Origin: Diploptera punctata | Taxonomy: Eukaryota > Arthropoda > Insecta > Blattodea > Blaberidae | NCBI GenBank assembly: GCA_030220185.1 | Contig: JASPKZ010007539.1 | Location: 372,001 to 436,000 of the forward strand | Length of the DNA stretch: 64,000 nucleotides | Direction: 5' to 3' | In this document: positions 33,351 to 44,467 of the stretch, piece after piece | Numbering within the stretch: the stretch's first letter is position 1 | Layout of the letters: every line of letters begins with the position of its first letter | Position numbers and translations under genes: made by a program | Notes under the pieces: model-generated | What the model was told of the DNA's origin: nothing | The model's input: only the letters and a program-made list of their open reading frames with translations | Database searches by the model: none

Positions 33351-34199
33351 ACTCAACATATACATTTATGTTTGTCCATAAATTATTCAGCATTTCTGTA
33401 ACTACTTCCAATTAATAAATAGCAATACTGTGTTAAAAGTGACCAAATTGACATATTTATTTGGAAAAAATGTTTGAAATGTGCTAAAAGGGTTTGAGTC
33501 AACTGACTGAATTTTTTTAAAGGGCCAAAAATAATTTTCAAAATATTTTCATGTAAATATGGAGATTTGTTTCATTTAGTGCAAGTAAGATGCTTTTTAA
33601 AAAATCAATTGCACTAATGGGTCTGCAGGATTTTTTTTTTTAGTTTTCTCAAAATTAAGTCTGACTGACTGAGGCCCTTTTAGCATGTGCCGATTCAATT
33701 GTAATATCTGGCCCATGTGCTGGCGGCTTATTGCTTCTGCAGTTTTTTGCCGGAAACTGTGTAATGTAACTAGGAGAGGGTCGTAGGATGAACCTACCCT
33801 CAGTTAAACAGAATGACAAACTTATGTGAATGAAATCAGTAATTATGTTATAAAATTGCATTATATTTAAGGTGTTTACAAATTTTAATACAACACGTAT
33901 ATACCACACACAAGTGGTGACCGCATGCTCTCACTTTTTGTGCTAAAAATAGAATTGTTCAAAATCTGTACGTGATACGTAAAAACTAGTAACAGTTCTG
34001 TTATCAGGGTACTTAACTTATTTGTATTAAAATATCTCATGCCACAAAATCTTTGCAGGCCTGTGTTATTTATTAACCAAAATACCTATAGAGGTCTAAC
34101 CTGAAAGTACAAAAAAATGGCAAAAATATTACAATACTTCAATAGCCTTACCATATCAACAAATTATAATATAGTGTTTTTTTTAGAATAGGCATAAAC

Positions 34200-34232
34200 C
34201 TCATCCGTCACATGGAACAATTAATAATAATA

Positions 34233-34274
<42 letters not shown>

Positions 34275-34280
34275 CAACAT
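34200..34280. repeat. (AAT)n microsatellite
   Basis: About 60 bp of AAT/ATA repeats grading into ACAACA. Confidence 0.9.
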
Positions 34281-34339
34281 ATATCGTAACAAATAAAATT
34301 CATTGCAATTTCGTCTATTCATTTTGGGACTATGTTAGG

Positions 34340-34765
34340 AATTTTCGGTTGAGATATAGCCCGCTCCTGGAATCTCCTTCCTCAAGATATCAGGGGTTGC
34401 CGCACACTTGGTACCTTTAAGTCACGCTTATACAGTTACCTGTTGTCTAATAATTAATTTTTCTCTATTTATTTAATTTTATACTATGTCATTAATCTTT
34501 TCCTGTTTTTTATATATATTGTACATATTATATATTTAATTCGTTAAATTTAGAGTAAATCAAAATACATTATAAATATTAATTGTATTGTATTCATAAC
34601 TTGTAATCGTTTATATATATATATATATATTGTAATTTAGATTTAAGACTATTTTTTGTTTGTATTTTTTTTAAACCTGGTTGAGTGGTAGACAAGGCCT
34701 TAAGGCCTTAACTCTGCCAGGTAAAATAAAGCTATTATTATTATTATTATTATTATTTATATAGT
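34340..34765 (+). pseudogene. LINE 3' terminus with (TTA)n tail
   Basis: Coding end reads RSWNLLPQDIRGCRTLGTFK then a stop at about 34452, homologous to NWNFLPQEIRGCRTLATFK at about 62225. The 3' UTR ends with AAGGCCTTAACTCTGCCAGG, AATAAA and a TTA repeat at 34733-34757. Severely 5'-truncated. Confidence 0.85.
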
Positions 34766-35259
34766 ATTATCTTCATGAATATCTTCTGTAAAATTATTAA
34801 ATATTATATTATACAATCAAAAATATTTATTATAGATATATCTCTAAGGCCTATGTATATAATGACAGCATCAATATTCCATTATATTTTGCATATTTTA
34901 AAATGTATTTTATATATTGTATTTAACTTTTTAACCATTATATTTGTAATTACAGGTATTTCTTATTTTTAAAATGACTTACATATATTTTATTTCAATA
35001 AATGGCAAAATTCAATCAAACAAATTTCATGCGGCGAAATTCTTCTACTAGCAAAAGTGCTTGGAGCCATGTCGGAAACCAGTCCTCTATGGTCAGAAGT
35101 GATTAAATCGCTGAGAAACTCTGGAAAATTTATTGCTAACTTCACAAAAAAAAGTCAAGATTCACACTTCAATGGTGAGCTACTCTGCTAATTTGTTTTA
35201 TATTGTGCCGTGAGTAACTCACAAAAAAAGACTGCTAACCAGAATACAGAAATTATTGA

Positions 35260-35640
35260 CAAAAGAGTAATGTTCATGGATACTACCCTTAATCTCTGTT
35301 TTACACTCCATACTTCAGCTGCATATATTATAACACTTTGGATAATATTCCTGTATAAATCCATCTTTGTACTTTTCCACAAGTATTTTCCATAAGATAG
35401 AATTTAAACATCTAGTAAAATTTCTGCCTTTATTTATTCTACTTTGTAATTTCCTCATCATTACTGCCTTCGTTGTTAAATATAACTCCTAAATATTTGT
35501 ATTCTTCCATACCTTTAATTGCTTCATTTCCTAATGAAAATTACAATAATTTTATTACCTACTACTAAATATTCAGATTTTTCAATAAAATTATTATTCT
35601 GAAATCCTATACTCTGCATGCACTATGTTTCAGACATAAT
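35260..35640 (-). pseudogene. LINE RT C-terminal fragment
   Basis: Minus-strand readings KYLGVIFNNEGSNDEEIT-like and MDLYRNIIQSVIIYAAEVWS belong to the RT tail of RTE/Jockey-type LINEs. Frames broken. Confidence 0.7.
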
Positions 35641-35787
35641 GTCCTACAGTACAAACATAATTACACAGTTTTTCCAGAAGTTGTTTTAATTAAGCAAAAT
35701 AATTTAGAATCTGGAGCATCATGACAAATGTGGCAATTTTGGAGATGATAAATGATGAAATGAGGCATGGTATTGCCATATACTCAC

Positions 35788-36005
35788 AATTTTTGAGCCA
35801 GTTGTGCATGGGCACATTCCAGTAAACAACAACTTGTACGAGAGATCGTGGAATCTCTATAAATTGTGGTCTTGTAACAGAAAGACTCCATGGCTCATCT
35901 TCATGGTGGCCAAATCCAGACATAAGAGCCGATGCTTCTGACAAGAATGATACAAAATAATGACTTGATCGAAATGACAGAGCATCTCGGTATGCTACCC
36001 ACCAC
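35788..36005 (-). CDS. por: porcupine, middle exon
   Basis: A 218-nt exon between acceptor CTTTCAG and donor GTGAGT. Translation: WWVAYRDALSFRSSHYFVSF, LSEASALMSGFGHHEDEPW, SLSVTRPQFIEIPRSLVQVV, YWNVPMHNWLKN. This is the porcupine core region (human counterpart has YESAVSFHFSNYFVGFLSE and WNLPMSYWLNNYVF). Phases fit exactly: the first base completes AG|G (Arg) from the upstream exon, and the last base T joins AT of the downstream exon to encode Tyr in NYVF. No lesion. Confidence 0.95.
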
Positions 36006-36099
36006 CTGAAAGATATTTGTTGATTTTTATTCACAGAAACTTTATGTCTTAATATAACATTTGCATAATGATTGTATAATTTCAATTTTATGAACCAGA

Positions 36100-36305
36100 T
36101 AATATATTAATATTGGTTTTTACATTATGAGGTTTTCAATTAATAAAATCAATATTGAGTCATGAATATTCTTACCTCATATATCAATGCTATTCAGCAC
36201 AGAGCCACGGTTTCGAGAGCCATCACTCAACTCATCAGCTGCTGTCACAACTGTTGATTCTTCATCATGCTGTCATCTTCTAAACTGCCTTTTAGTGTTC
36301 ATTTA
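36100..36305 (-). mobile_element. Penelope-like element 3' end, split off by Harbinger
   Basis: The minus strand reads HDEESTVVTAADELSDGSRN at the C-terminal tail. The element terminus follows (ACCTCATATATC complement, TCAATATTGATTTTATT complement at 36138, CATTATGAGG at 36122). The rest of this copy resumes at 44468 after the Harbinger. Confidence 0.85.
36198..36245 (-). ncRNA. hammerhead-ribozyme motif with altered cleavage triplet
   Basis: Minus strand: CTGATGA (36238-36232), stem II with a GAG/CUC core, GAAA (36214-36211), then GCT where GUH is expected (36205-36203). Stem I CAG/CTG plus a wobble pair. The frame TAADELSDGSRN overlaps it. Predicted inactive or weak because of the triplet. 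Confidence 0.5.
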
Positions 36306-36499
36306 GGGCCGGTTTCACCAACACAGGTAACCGCGTTGCCGGTGAATTAAACGGCGCATTTCCCAGCTTTACTACAATTTGCGTTTCACCAACAACAGTA
36401 ACTTTTCACCGGGAGTTATTTCGTCGTATTTTGTTAGTAAACCATAACTGGACGAATTTGGTCGGTAAAATCGGAGGGTGATATATAACGGAGGGTGAT

Positions 36500-36716
36500 T
36501 CCTATATTAAAATGGCGTGTGAAAGACTGAACATTTTTAACATTGAACGTGAATATGGTTTTAATTATTATTTTGAAGGCTAATTGAATTGAAAAATACT
36601 CTAGTTGGGTAGAAGAACTGTGTGAATAGTTTGAAAATTACGATTAGAGTGATATCGCAGACTTTCGAAGGTACCAGGCCTGATACGCTACTGTACATTT
36701 GGATCATCGGAGAGGT
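36500..36716 (+). pseudogene. Harbinger transposase N-terminal exon relic
   Basis: Plus-strand frames give MACERLNIFNIEREYGF-like and TFEGTRPDTLLYIWIIGE before GAGAGGTAAGTTT, a good splice donor. The F..T..TL.YI...IGE pattern fits PIF/Harbinger N-termini. Stops are present. Confidence 0.55.
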
Positions 36717-37290
36717 AAGTTTATTTCATTATTGAAACTGACTTTATTGATGTATAATACCAGTACTTTACACAATGAATTACTAATTTTATTCACTCAT
36801 GCTTATATATTTAAAACCAAGTTAGTATCGGTACAAAATAATGTGAGGTTATGTTTATTATTTGACTATTTTTTAACAATATATTTAATTACTGATTACA
36901 GAATATATTTTAGAAAGTATTTGAGTTTTATTTGATATTCATAATATTTTGAGTTCTTAAATACAGTTGGCTTATTTTTGTTAAAATTGTTAGCAAATAA
37001 TATAAATCTAGTATGAATACTGTCCTATTATATAAAACAGGTCAGGCATAAATACAAGTAAGTTTAATTCGTTAATGAAAATTATTTTATTCATGTATAA
37101 TACCAGTACTTTACACTATGAATTACTAATTTTATTCACTCATGAATACATATTTAAAACCAAGTTAGTATCATTACAAAATAATGTGAGGTTATGTTTA
37201 TTATTTATGGACTATTTTTGAACTATATATTTAATTACCAATTACAGAAATATATTTTATAAAATCCTTAATATTTTGGGATATTAAATA
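36713..37290 (+). repeat. ~240-bp direct repeat in the Harbinger intron
   Basis: 36713-36930 and 37060-37270 share AATACCAGTACTTTACAC, ATTTAAAACCAAGTTAGTAT and AATGTGAGGTTATGTTTATT. It is an internal duplication. Confidence 0.9.
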
Positions 37291-38590
37291 CAGTAGGCCT
37301 ATTTTTGTTGAAATTGTTAGCAAGTACCATAATTTAAATCTAGTATGTATATACCTATTATATAGAACAAGTAATGAGATCCTAGGTCTAAATACAAATA
37401 TTTCTAGAGATAATTTCCAAAAATGTGTTAATCTTAAATGCCTTGTAGATAATCAGTACCGGTAATATATCTGACATCCAAGAAAATTTTCCTGTTATTT
37501 AACGTTAGAACAGTGGGAATTATACTAAAATTGTATAGTGGCCTAACATATATTGTCATTAATTGTAAGATCAAGTATTTCTCTGAAAACATGTTCCAGA
37601 ACAGAACAGTCATTATATGTAATGCAGCAGTTTCTTTATTATTTGATTTTATTATTCTAATTCTGTAATACTACTTTTCTTTAAATAACATGTTTTGACG
37701 AGTCTTAATATTGTAGACTACACACTTGTAGCACTAAAAATAATTCATGAAGTAACTGCAGATCAATGATAACATTTGATATATCAGCATATGCAAATCT
37801 ATGATACACAGAAGTTACAAATTGTAAGAAATGCAAGTTACTAAGCATACAGGGAAAAACTGCACTTAAACTAGCGTCAAATATTTTCAAAGTCCTATAG
37901 AATAACAGTGCGCATGCACCAGAGTTTGTAGAGCCACCAATAACCCACAATCGAACCACATATTGATTATCATCCTCGATTACTATCCGTCGCTATGAAA
38001 TTTAAAAGACCAATATTTGCAATAAGTCCCCAAATCTATGTTATAAAGATATATTAATAATATTAAAATTACCAAACTTTATTAAAAATAGGTGTACACT
38101 TACTTATCGCTACCTAACGCTGATCCAACCAGCGATAACCCAAAACAGCGATAGAAAAATCATAGACTAAGTAATATACTTTGTGGAGAAAATAGCAGTT
38201 AGCATCACAATATTGTCTAACAGTGTCATAATATGGTGATTTGCATATTTAAATAAATACTTCAAAACTGTCTAAAAATGTTATAAAATTGTTTGAAAAA
38301 GTTTAAAATAATAAATAATGTTAGTAAATACAAAGGAAGAGCTATAGTTTACAATAATATAACTGAAAAATCAAGCGCTAGTAAAAGTGCAGTTGAGCCA
38401 GCATACAGTAATCCTTATGTATTATACACCAGTGGTATACTATGTTGATTGTGAAATCTATAATTTTAATTATTGATAAAATAACTTCAGCTAGTTATGA
38501 ATAATTCACTTGTACTGCTATATGTGTGTATTATGTGAGTTGATCTGTACAACACAATAAGTTTATATTACATATTGCTTTTTTTTTTTT
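37291..38590. other. Harbinger interior, unassigned
   Basis: An 84-codon minus frame (37705-37959) resembles no family I know. The rest is AT-rich with no signal. A T-run plus AG near 38595 could be a splice acceptor. Confidence 0.35.
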
Positions 38591-38595
38591 TTTAG

Positions 38596-38830
38596 AAATC
38601 AAGCCATTTCTCCAATAAATCAGCTGCTCCTGGCTTTGGACAATGATTAGATAAGTTGTTCTTCATTCAGGAGGGATCAGGAGATCAACAGTCCAAAGAT
38701 TGTCTGCCGAGTCAGTTGTGCCATTGCAAGTTCTCGACTTCAAGCTACATCCCTAAAGAGACCGGAAGTTCAATGGATTACACAAACAAAGAATAAAGAT
38801 CTGGTGATGGTGTTGCAGAATACTTCAAGT
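38596..38830 (+). pseudogene. Harbinger transposase fragment
   Basis: After a poly-T/AG acceptor-like site, plus frames read ISPINQLLLALDND then, after a gap, SPKIVCRVSCAIASSRLQAT. ISPINQLLLAL...S.IV.RVS.AIA is the HTH region before the DDE domain of Harbinger transposases. No DDE part is recognisable. Confidence 0.7.
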
Positions 38831-39030
38831 AACTTGAAATACTACTTCTCTTTAAAAGTGTAGGCTATTTGTAAATCAAATATGATATTTTGTGACATCG
38901 TTGCGACCTGGAAGCAGCAATGACAGCAATATATTTAATAATTGAGTAAAAAATTATGAAGAACAATTTATGGCAAATTATAACATTTGCAACTATTGCT
39001 TTCAAGTCTTATACGAGAATTTTCCGGAAG

Positions 39031-39101
39031 AAGCTGGAGGGAAAATTTTCTATAGGATCGTAACAGGCCTTGGCCTAATACTTGGAAGGGAAGAAGAAGA
39101 A
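39031..39101 (+). pseudogene. LINE 3' tail copy, plus
   Basis: GAAGCTGGAGGGAAAATTTT through GGCCTTGGCCTAATACTTGG and (GAA)n; identical in design to the end of the 1-600 LINE. Confidence 0.9.
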
Positions 39102-39737
39102 GTCTAACAGTTATAAATATTTATACACATCAGTCTTAAACTTAGAAAAGCTTAAAAAATAACTCACCCTAGCTTACATTTCTCATATTGTAAAATGTAA
39201 CGTTGTTAGTTACGTCATATAACTTTGTTATAATTTCTCTATAATTTTTTTTTTTTCATAATTGGGTTTGGAGAGATGGATTTCAAGATGATACATATGT
39301 TGAAACAGATGTCCATGTTAATGTATTTCTGTCTTCTTTGTACACACTTGCAGACAACATGTACAATGAATCTTAAATCAGAATGTTGAAGGTTACTGAG
39401 AAGCTCTTTAGTTCTAGGAAGTGATGTAGGAATTAATTTAAAACTGATTAATGAATTTCATATCATGGGGCTACTGATGTTTTACACAATATTTTAAGAT
39501 ATGCAGGTGAGCAAGTACTTCAGGATGTTCTTAATCTGAATTTAGTTGCATTATTTGAGAAAGAAAAATATAATTTTAACGGAGACAACAATGGTGTAAA
39601 GTGAAGGCTCGTCAAATCCCATTGTAGAGTAAATTGTTAATTATATTTTTGTTCTATAATATTTTAATCAGTGATGATACTGTAATAATTTTAAAATATT
39701 TTAGGTTTTTATGTGATTTATTGTTATACATATATTT

Positions 39738-39816
39738 TCTTCTTCTTCTTCTTCTTCTTCCTTCCAAGTATTAGGCCAAGGCCTGTTACGATCCTATAGA
39801 AAATTTTCCCTCCAGC
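39738..39816 (-). pseudogene. LINE 3' tail copy, minus
   Basis: Reverse complement of the same tail, starting with (CTT)n. It faces the copy 640 bp away at 39031. Confidence 0.9.
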
Positions 39817-40399
39817 ATTTATTTTCTTATTTCTTATTAATTATATAATTAAAAATTATTATATTTTCTTATTAATTATATAATAAATATGAAAATCAAA
39901 TAAAACTGTTTTATTTTTATTTAATTAATAAATATGGATTTTCATCAAGTAAACACCAACTCAATTGATTATATATTTTCTTAATTAGCTTGGTGTTCAT
40001 AACATGCAACTAATATAAACTATTTAAAGTAATGGTCAGTAACTTCAAAATGTGCAGTACAATTTTAAATATTTTACTAGAACTGATTGCCTGTGAACAT
40101 TTGAGAGATGCTGTAGAATGTTACGCAGTATGAAATTATAAAATGAGTAAATTATATACATGTTCCTCAGTCTTATTGTTTTGCAGTTTGTTGTATCTGA
40201 TAGAAACAATAAGATATTTGAAGCAGTAAATAATAGAGTTTATTTACATGAATTATTGTATAATTTTGAAAAATATTAAATAAAATATAATTTCAAAATA
40301 ATTACTTCTATGTGTTACCCACTAGTGTTTTCAAGTCATTTTCAAACATATTCCTGTATTTAATATTTTATTTTAGGAAGTAATATTTTGAGATTCTTT

Positions 40400-40570
40400 T
40401 AATTAAATTATTTGGAGTCTGTTCATCTTAACTCAATATTAATGTTGATTTGTTCTTGAACATGTTTCAATTATAGCATATCAATGATTATGATATAAGC
40501 GAAACATGTTCAAGATCAATCAACATTAATATTGAGGTAAGATGAACAGACTCCAAATAATTTAATTAAT
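40400..40570. repeat. foldback element, ~69-bp arms
   Basis: TTTGGAGTCTGTTCATCTTA...GAACATGTTTC at the left has an inverted partner at 40501-40570; loop about 32 nt. No hammerhead core seen. No coding. Confidence 0.92.
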
Positions 40571-40749
40571 ATTTCTGTATGTTACGTTGGAGACTATCTT
40601 TTCTTGAGGAAATGCAGTGATGGAATTGAAGACTATAGGGAAAAAGAGAGGTAAGTCAGTAAATGTGATAAAAAAAAAATCAGTTAAGGGCACATTCATA
40701 TAGCTTGAGCAGTGAATTTTATATGGGCTAAATTACGGAGCAAAAGTAA

Positions 40750-41068
40750 GGCTAGTCACTGAGATTTTTTTTTTTGCAAATACCCCAGGTTGCCCTTCGA
40801 CATTCCTGGTGTTCTCTCCTGGCATGGCATACTTGTAACCCACTTCTGAGGTTGGGGCGCCTGGAAGGCAGGGTTACGTTGCCCCGATGATATGATGGAT
40901 GATGATAGTGGTGCACCAGGAGAGTCCCTAATCCCAAGCTTAATCTAAGATGAATATGAATACGATGATTGCGATGGCCATATGATTTCGGGGACTGTTT
41001 GGGTCTTACAGGTGAGGAAAAACCCAGAAAAACTGTCCCGACCGGGGATCGAACCCAAGGCCCATTTG
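40750..41068 (-). mobile_element. SINE family C, long-bodied copy
   Basis: On the minus strand, box B (GGTTCGATCCC) lies at 41046-41056, followed by the family body (GTTTTTCCTCACC, ATATGGCCATCGC). An extra ~200-bp 3' part absent from the 4006 copy follows, ending in a poly-A (poly-T at 40765-40777). The 5' head is truncated at about 41068. Confidence 0.75.
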
Positions 41069-41539
41069 ATAGTGAAAAAAAAGGTAAGTCTATAGTGAAC
41101 AGGGGAAAAGGAAGGCAAGTCATTTTAATCTAACTGTTGCAGTGCAGGTGTAGAGTAATAGAACTGGATTTATTCAATATTGGTCTTATTTGGGAGGAGA
41201 ATTACATGTACACTATTTTTTCATTGTATTGCTTCATATGTTGTTTTACTAGTAATATTGTGCGAGAAAAGTGAAAACTGGAATCACATACATTCAAAAT
41301 GAATGAGTATGCTCAATAACAGTGTATCTTATGAAAGCTGTAAGAAGAGGAAGAGTTTTTGGCAGGATGAAAGATACTAACAAAAAATTGAGAGCTCAGA
41401 TTCAAGAAACTGGAGACTCCTGTAATTGTAGGTTAAAATGTTTAAAACGTATTGATGTAAATCAGCAAAATAAATGAATCAACAAATTCAAAATTTACAA
41501 TGTTAGAGGCACAATCTTTATATATATTAAAATTAATGT

Positions 41540-42262
41540 TGGGAAGTAAACATTATGAGGTTATATCATTAATAGTGAGTGGAGAACATATTTTTAATAA
41601 CTCATGTCATACAATTTCAAATTTATTTGATTTAAGTCCATTGGTTTCGAATGAATTTTTCATTCATCTTCAGTTTATTTTCATGACTCCAACTGTTGAA
41701 ATTCTATGTTTGTTGATTTCACCATGGTTACCTCTAATGCTGCCATCTTTGGTTGGCTTTATAAATTTTGAAATAAAATTTTTTTCTATAGGAATATCAA
41801 AATTCATTGATCAATATTTATTCTTTTGAATGAATATCTTCTCCCAAACTGTTAATTCTAATAGTTTATCCAATTGTTTCAAAAGTTTTGCATCTCTATT
41901 AATTTTATGATGTTCTAATAAACTATGTGCAGCAATTGCTGATTTTTCAATTTCACAATTTGAAACAATTGGATAAACCATTAGAATGAACAGTTTGGGA
42001 GAAGATATTCATTTAAAAGAATAAATATCGATCAATGAATTTTGATATTCCTATAGAAAAAAATTTATAAAGCCAACCAAAGATGGCAGAATTAGAGGTA
42101 ACCATGGTGAAATCAACAAACATAGAATTTCAACAGTTGGAGTCATGAAAATAAACTGAAGATGAATGAAAAATTCATTCGAAACCAATGGTCTTAAATC
42201 AAATAAATTTGAAATTGTATGAGGTGAGTTATTAAAAATATGTTCTCCACTCACTATTAACT
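41540..42262. mobile_element. Penelope-like inverted dimer
   Basis: Minus arm 41540-41960 encodes IEKSAIAAHSLLEHHKI, KLLKQLDKLLELTVWEKIF and a short tail. Plus arm 41960-42262 mirrors it from KQLDKPLE onward. Both arms end in GTCATACAATTTC/GAAATTGTATGA. The junction at about 41957 is head-to-head inside the coding region. Both arms carry a hammerhead motif. Confidence 0.88.
42150..42200 (+). ncRNA. hammerhead-ribozyme motif
   Basis: CTGAAGA (42156-42162), extra T, 7-bp perfect stem II GAATGAA/TTCATTC with an AAA loop, GAAA (42181-42184), stem III CC/GG with a 3-nt loop, cleavage triplet GTC (42191-42193). Stem I is weak (2 bp plus a mismatch). The minus arm holds the mirror copy with CTGAAGA at 41673-41667 and GAC in place of GTC. 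Confidence 0.6.
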
Positions 42263-42823
42263 TTATATATATGTTTGGTCCCACAATATTAAACAGAGGA
42301 GGCCAAAATAAATGAAGATGATGCTCTCCTTCATAGTAAAGTTTCAGATACAAGGTAAGAATTTCAGATGAAAATGATGCAAATGAAATAAAGATATATG
42401 TAAAAAAGTTTTCAGGTTTATAAATGCCATTTCAAAATAGAGAATTGAAAATATCCGAAAATCTATGAATACTAATGCAGAGATAGGCAAGGATATGTGA
42501 GGCAAACACACCAAGAGGCAGACCAAATTGTCCAAAACTGGTTATGGAACACACATCATTTAAGGGTCCTGAAATGCCATTATAGCATAAAGAAAACAGA
42601 AGTTGTATTTACCTGGGGAACTGTGTATTTTAACAACGTATAACATGTATAAAGACAATTATTCTGAAAACTTTATATCTTCTGAAATGTATTAAACCAT
42701 TTTCATAACACAGTTCAACATTTAATTTGGATACCCCAGAAACGATTCGTATAGTATCTGTGGTGAATTTACTGCTAACAAGAAGTCGCTCCTGTTCAGT
42801 TAAGTACCACTGCAAATGAAGAG

Positions 42824-43540
42824 ATGAGGCTGGAGATAGAGAAGAAGGTAATGTATCTTGAAACTGAAAACAAGGTTCACATAGCAAGAACTGAGATTAT
42901 TTATAATGGCCAGAGGGAAGCATGGAAGAGAAGTACTAAATTTATTTCCATGGATTTTCAGAAAAATCTCCCCTGTCCAAACATCGTATATTACAAGCAA
43001 AAATTTAGCTACTTTTCTTTCAACATTCAAAAGTTGTTTGATATCAAGGCCATTTTCTATATTTATTCTGAAACTCATGGTAGGAAAGGAGCCAATAAGG
43101 TAACTTCATTTCTTATTAATCAGTACATTACAAACATCCTTAACCCAAAAATCCAGTAGTTAAATATATTCTGTGAATCTGCAGGAGGGAAAATAAAAAT
43201 TACATGCTCTTTAGATATTTACACTACATTGTTCATTAGAAGACACATTTGCAGTCACTTCTTGTCACATTCCCAATAAGTGGACGTACATGCCTAGAAT
43301 GTGACAAGGGTATGAGTCTGATAAAGTCAAACATTTTTAGTGAAATTCCTTAAGACTGGGTTGGAGTATTCCAAAGTGCAACAATGAAAATAATGAATAT
43401 ATGTAAGACAAAAAGAAAACTCTCACTGTTCTTATAATAGGTCCAGGAACAACCAAAAAAATTGAGCTTCCCAAGATCTACTCCAAGTTTTACAAATTAA
43501 ACTAATCTGTTCCATCACAAGTTCATCCGCAGACAGGACT
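42824..43540 (+). pseudogene. second DUF7869-like relic
   Basis: Plus frame 42824-43159 gives SMDFQKNLPCPNIVYYKQKF, YFSFNIQKLFD and FYIYSETHGRKGANKVTSFL, parallel to YIYHEGVANKGPNEVCSFIY in the copy at 32170. The next block reads FCESAGGK, so the acidic residue of YSDNCGGQN is lost. Upstream, 42720-42790 has YSICGEFTANKKS-like sequence. More decayed than the first copy. Confidence 0.6.
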
Positions 43541-44330
43541 TTCCTACATTATGATTATACCTGAATAACCATGAAGCACAAGGGTTTGTAATCTAGCAAT
43601 TCTATGTATTGAGAGGGAGAAATGTTGGAATTTTTTTGAAGGACCTCTCATCAGATTTGTTGCTTGATGGCTCCAAATCACCTTATATATATATAACATG
43701 GCTTGCATTATTATAATCATTTTGCATGTTATTAAATAATTCTTCCAAGAATGAGAGTTGACAGCAGCAACATTGTCAGGAGATGGATTAGATACTTTAT
43801 AAACACTGTAATACATGGTCCCAACCAAAATAATTACTCTTCTTATACCATTAAAATGGCTTGTTCCATGAAAACTTTTACATAACCCAAATATACTAAA
43901 GCATTCAAACAAGAACAATGATGATGATGATGATGATGATAATACACTATCATATTATATTAATGTAAAATTGTTTTTAAATTAATCATTAGGTTAATTT
44001 AAAAACAGGCCTAATCAAGAAAAAATATTTTTCGCCGTTACGCATGTTTTATTAGTAGTTTCTTATTTCTTATAGTTTCAACGTTTATATATTAATTCTA
44101 TTATAGTTTTGGAAATCTTCCGTTGGACATGTTCTTTATTTCTGGCAAATGTACCACGTGCGCTATATACGCTATACGTGATCTGTGGAACTTGTTTGTG
44201 TTGGTTCAATGTGTTTATTTTGGTTTCTATGGTAACGCGATAAATAACAACCAATAGCATTTATTTTCCCTCTTTCAAATTTGTTCCGCTTGAATATGAG
44301 GTATGAGAAATATACGATTCAAAATAATTT
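43541..44330. other. Harbinger right interior, unassigned
   Basis: Contains a GAT repeat (43917-43940). A 124-codon minus frame (43544-43918) is unassigned. Confidence 0.35.
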
Positions 44331-44467
44331 TAACGGTAAACCGCCAGTTTGTTTACGTCGGTGTTATATGGCATGGTGAAACGCAAACACGCTTAGTTAT
44401 ATTTCACCCGGTTATGTAACTCGTCGTGAAGGTTAAATTTCACCGATGTTAGTGAAACCGGCCCTTA

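Larger units (their letters stand above)
30985..33690 (+). mobile_element. possible TIR transposon carrying a DUF7869-like protein
   Basis: AATTGAATCGGCACATGCTA starts near 30987, and its inverted partner ends near 33700. The matching stretch is about 26 bp. Motifs like the right end (ACTGAGGCCCTTTTAGCA) recur inside the left part at about 31160 and 31200. Between the ends lies a plus-strand DUF7869-like pseudogene and an array of tRNA-bearing units. The boundaries and class are inference; no target duplication was confirmed. Confidence 0.45.
36306..44464 (+). mobile_element. 8.2-kb PIF/Harbinger-type transposon with nested insertions
   Basis: Ends GGGCCGGTTTCACCAACA and, inverted, TGTTAGTGAAACCGGCCC (18 bp, one mismatch) are flanked by TTA at 36303-36305 and 44465-44467. 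Target and termini fit PIF/Harbinger. Removing it rejoins one minus-strand PLE coding tail. Plus-strand relics of Harbinger transposase lie at about 36500-36716 and 38600-38830. Much of the 8.2 kb is later cargo: LINE tails, a palindrome, a SINE, a PLE inverted dimer and a DUF7869 relic. Confidence 0.88.

Noticed and set aside
37705..37959. Second Harbinger ORF (Myb-like)
   Set aside because: On the opposite strand to the transposase scraps, and no SANT/Myb tryptophan pattern is visible.
40752..41123. 123-codon minus frame
   Set aside because: Lies across a SINE; translation matches no protein pattern and box B explains the sequence.
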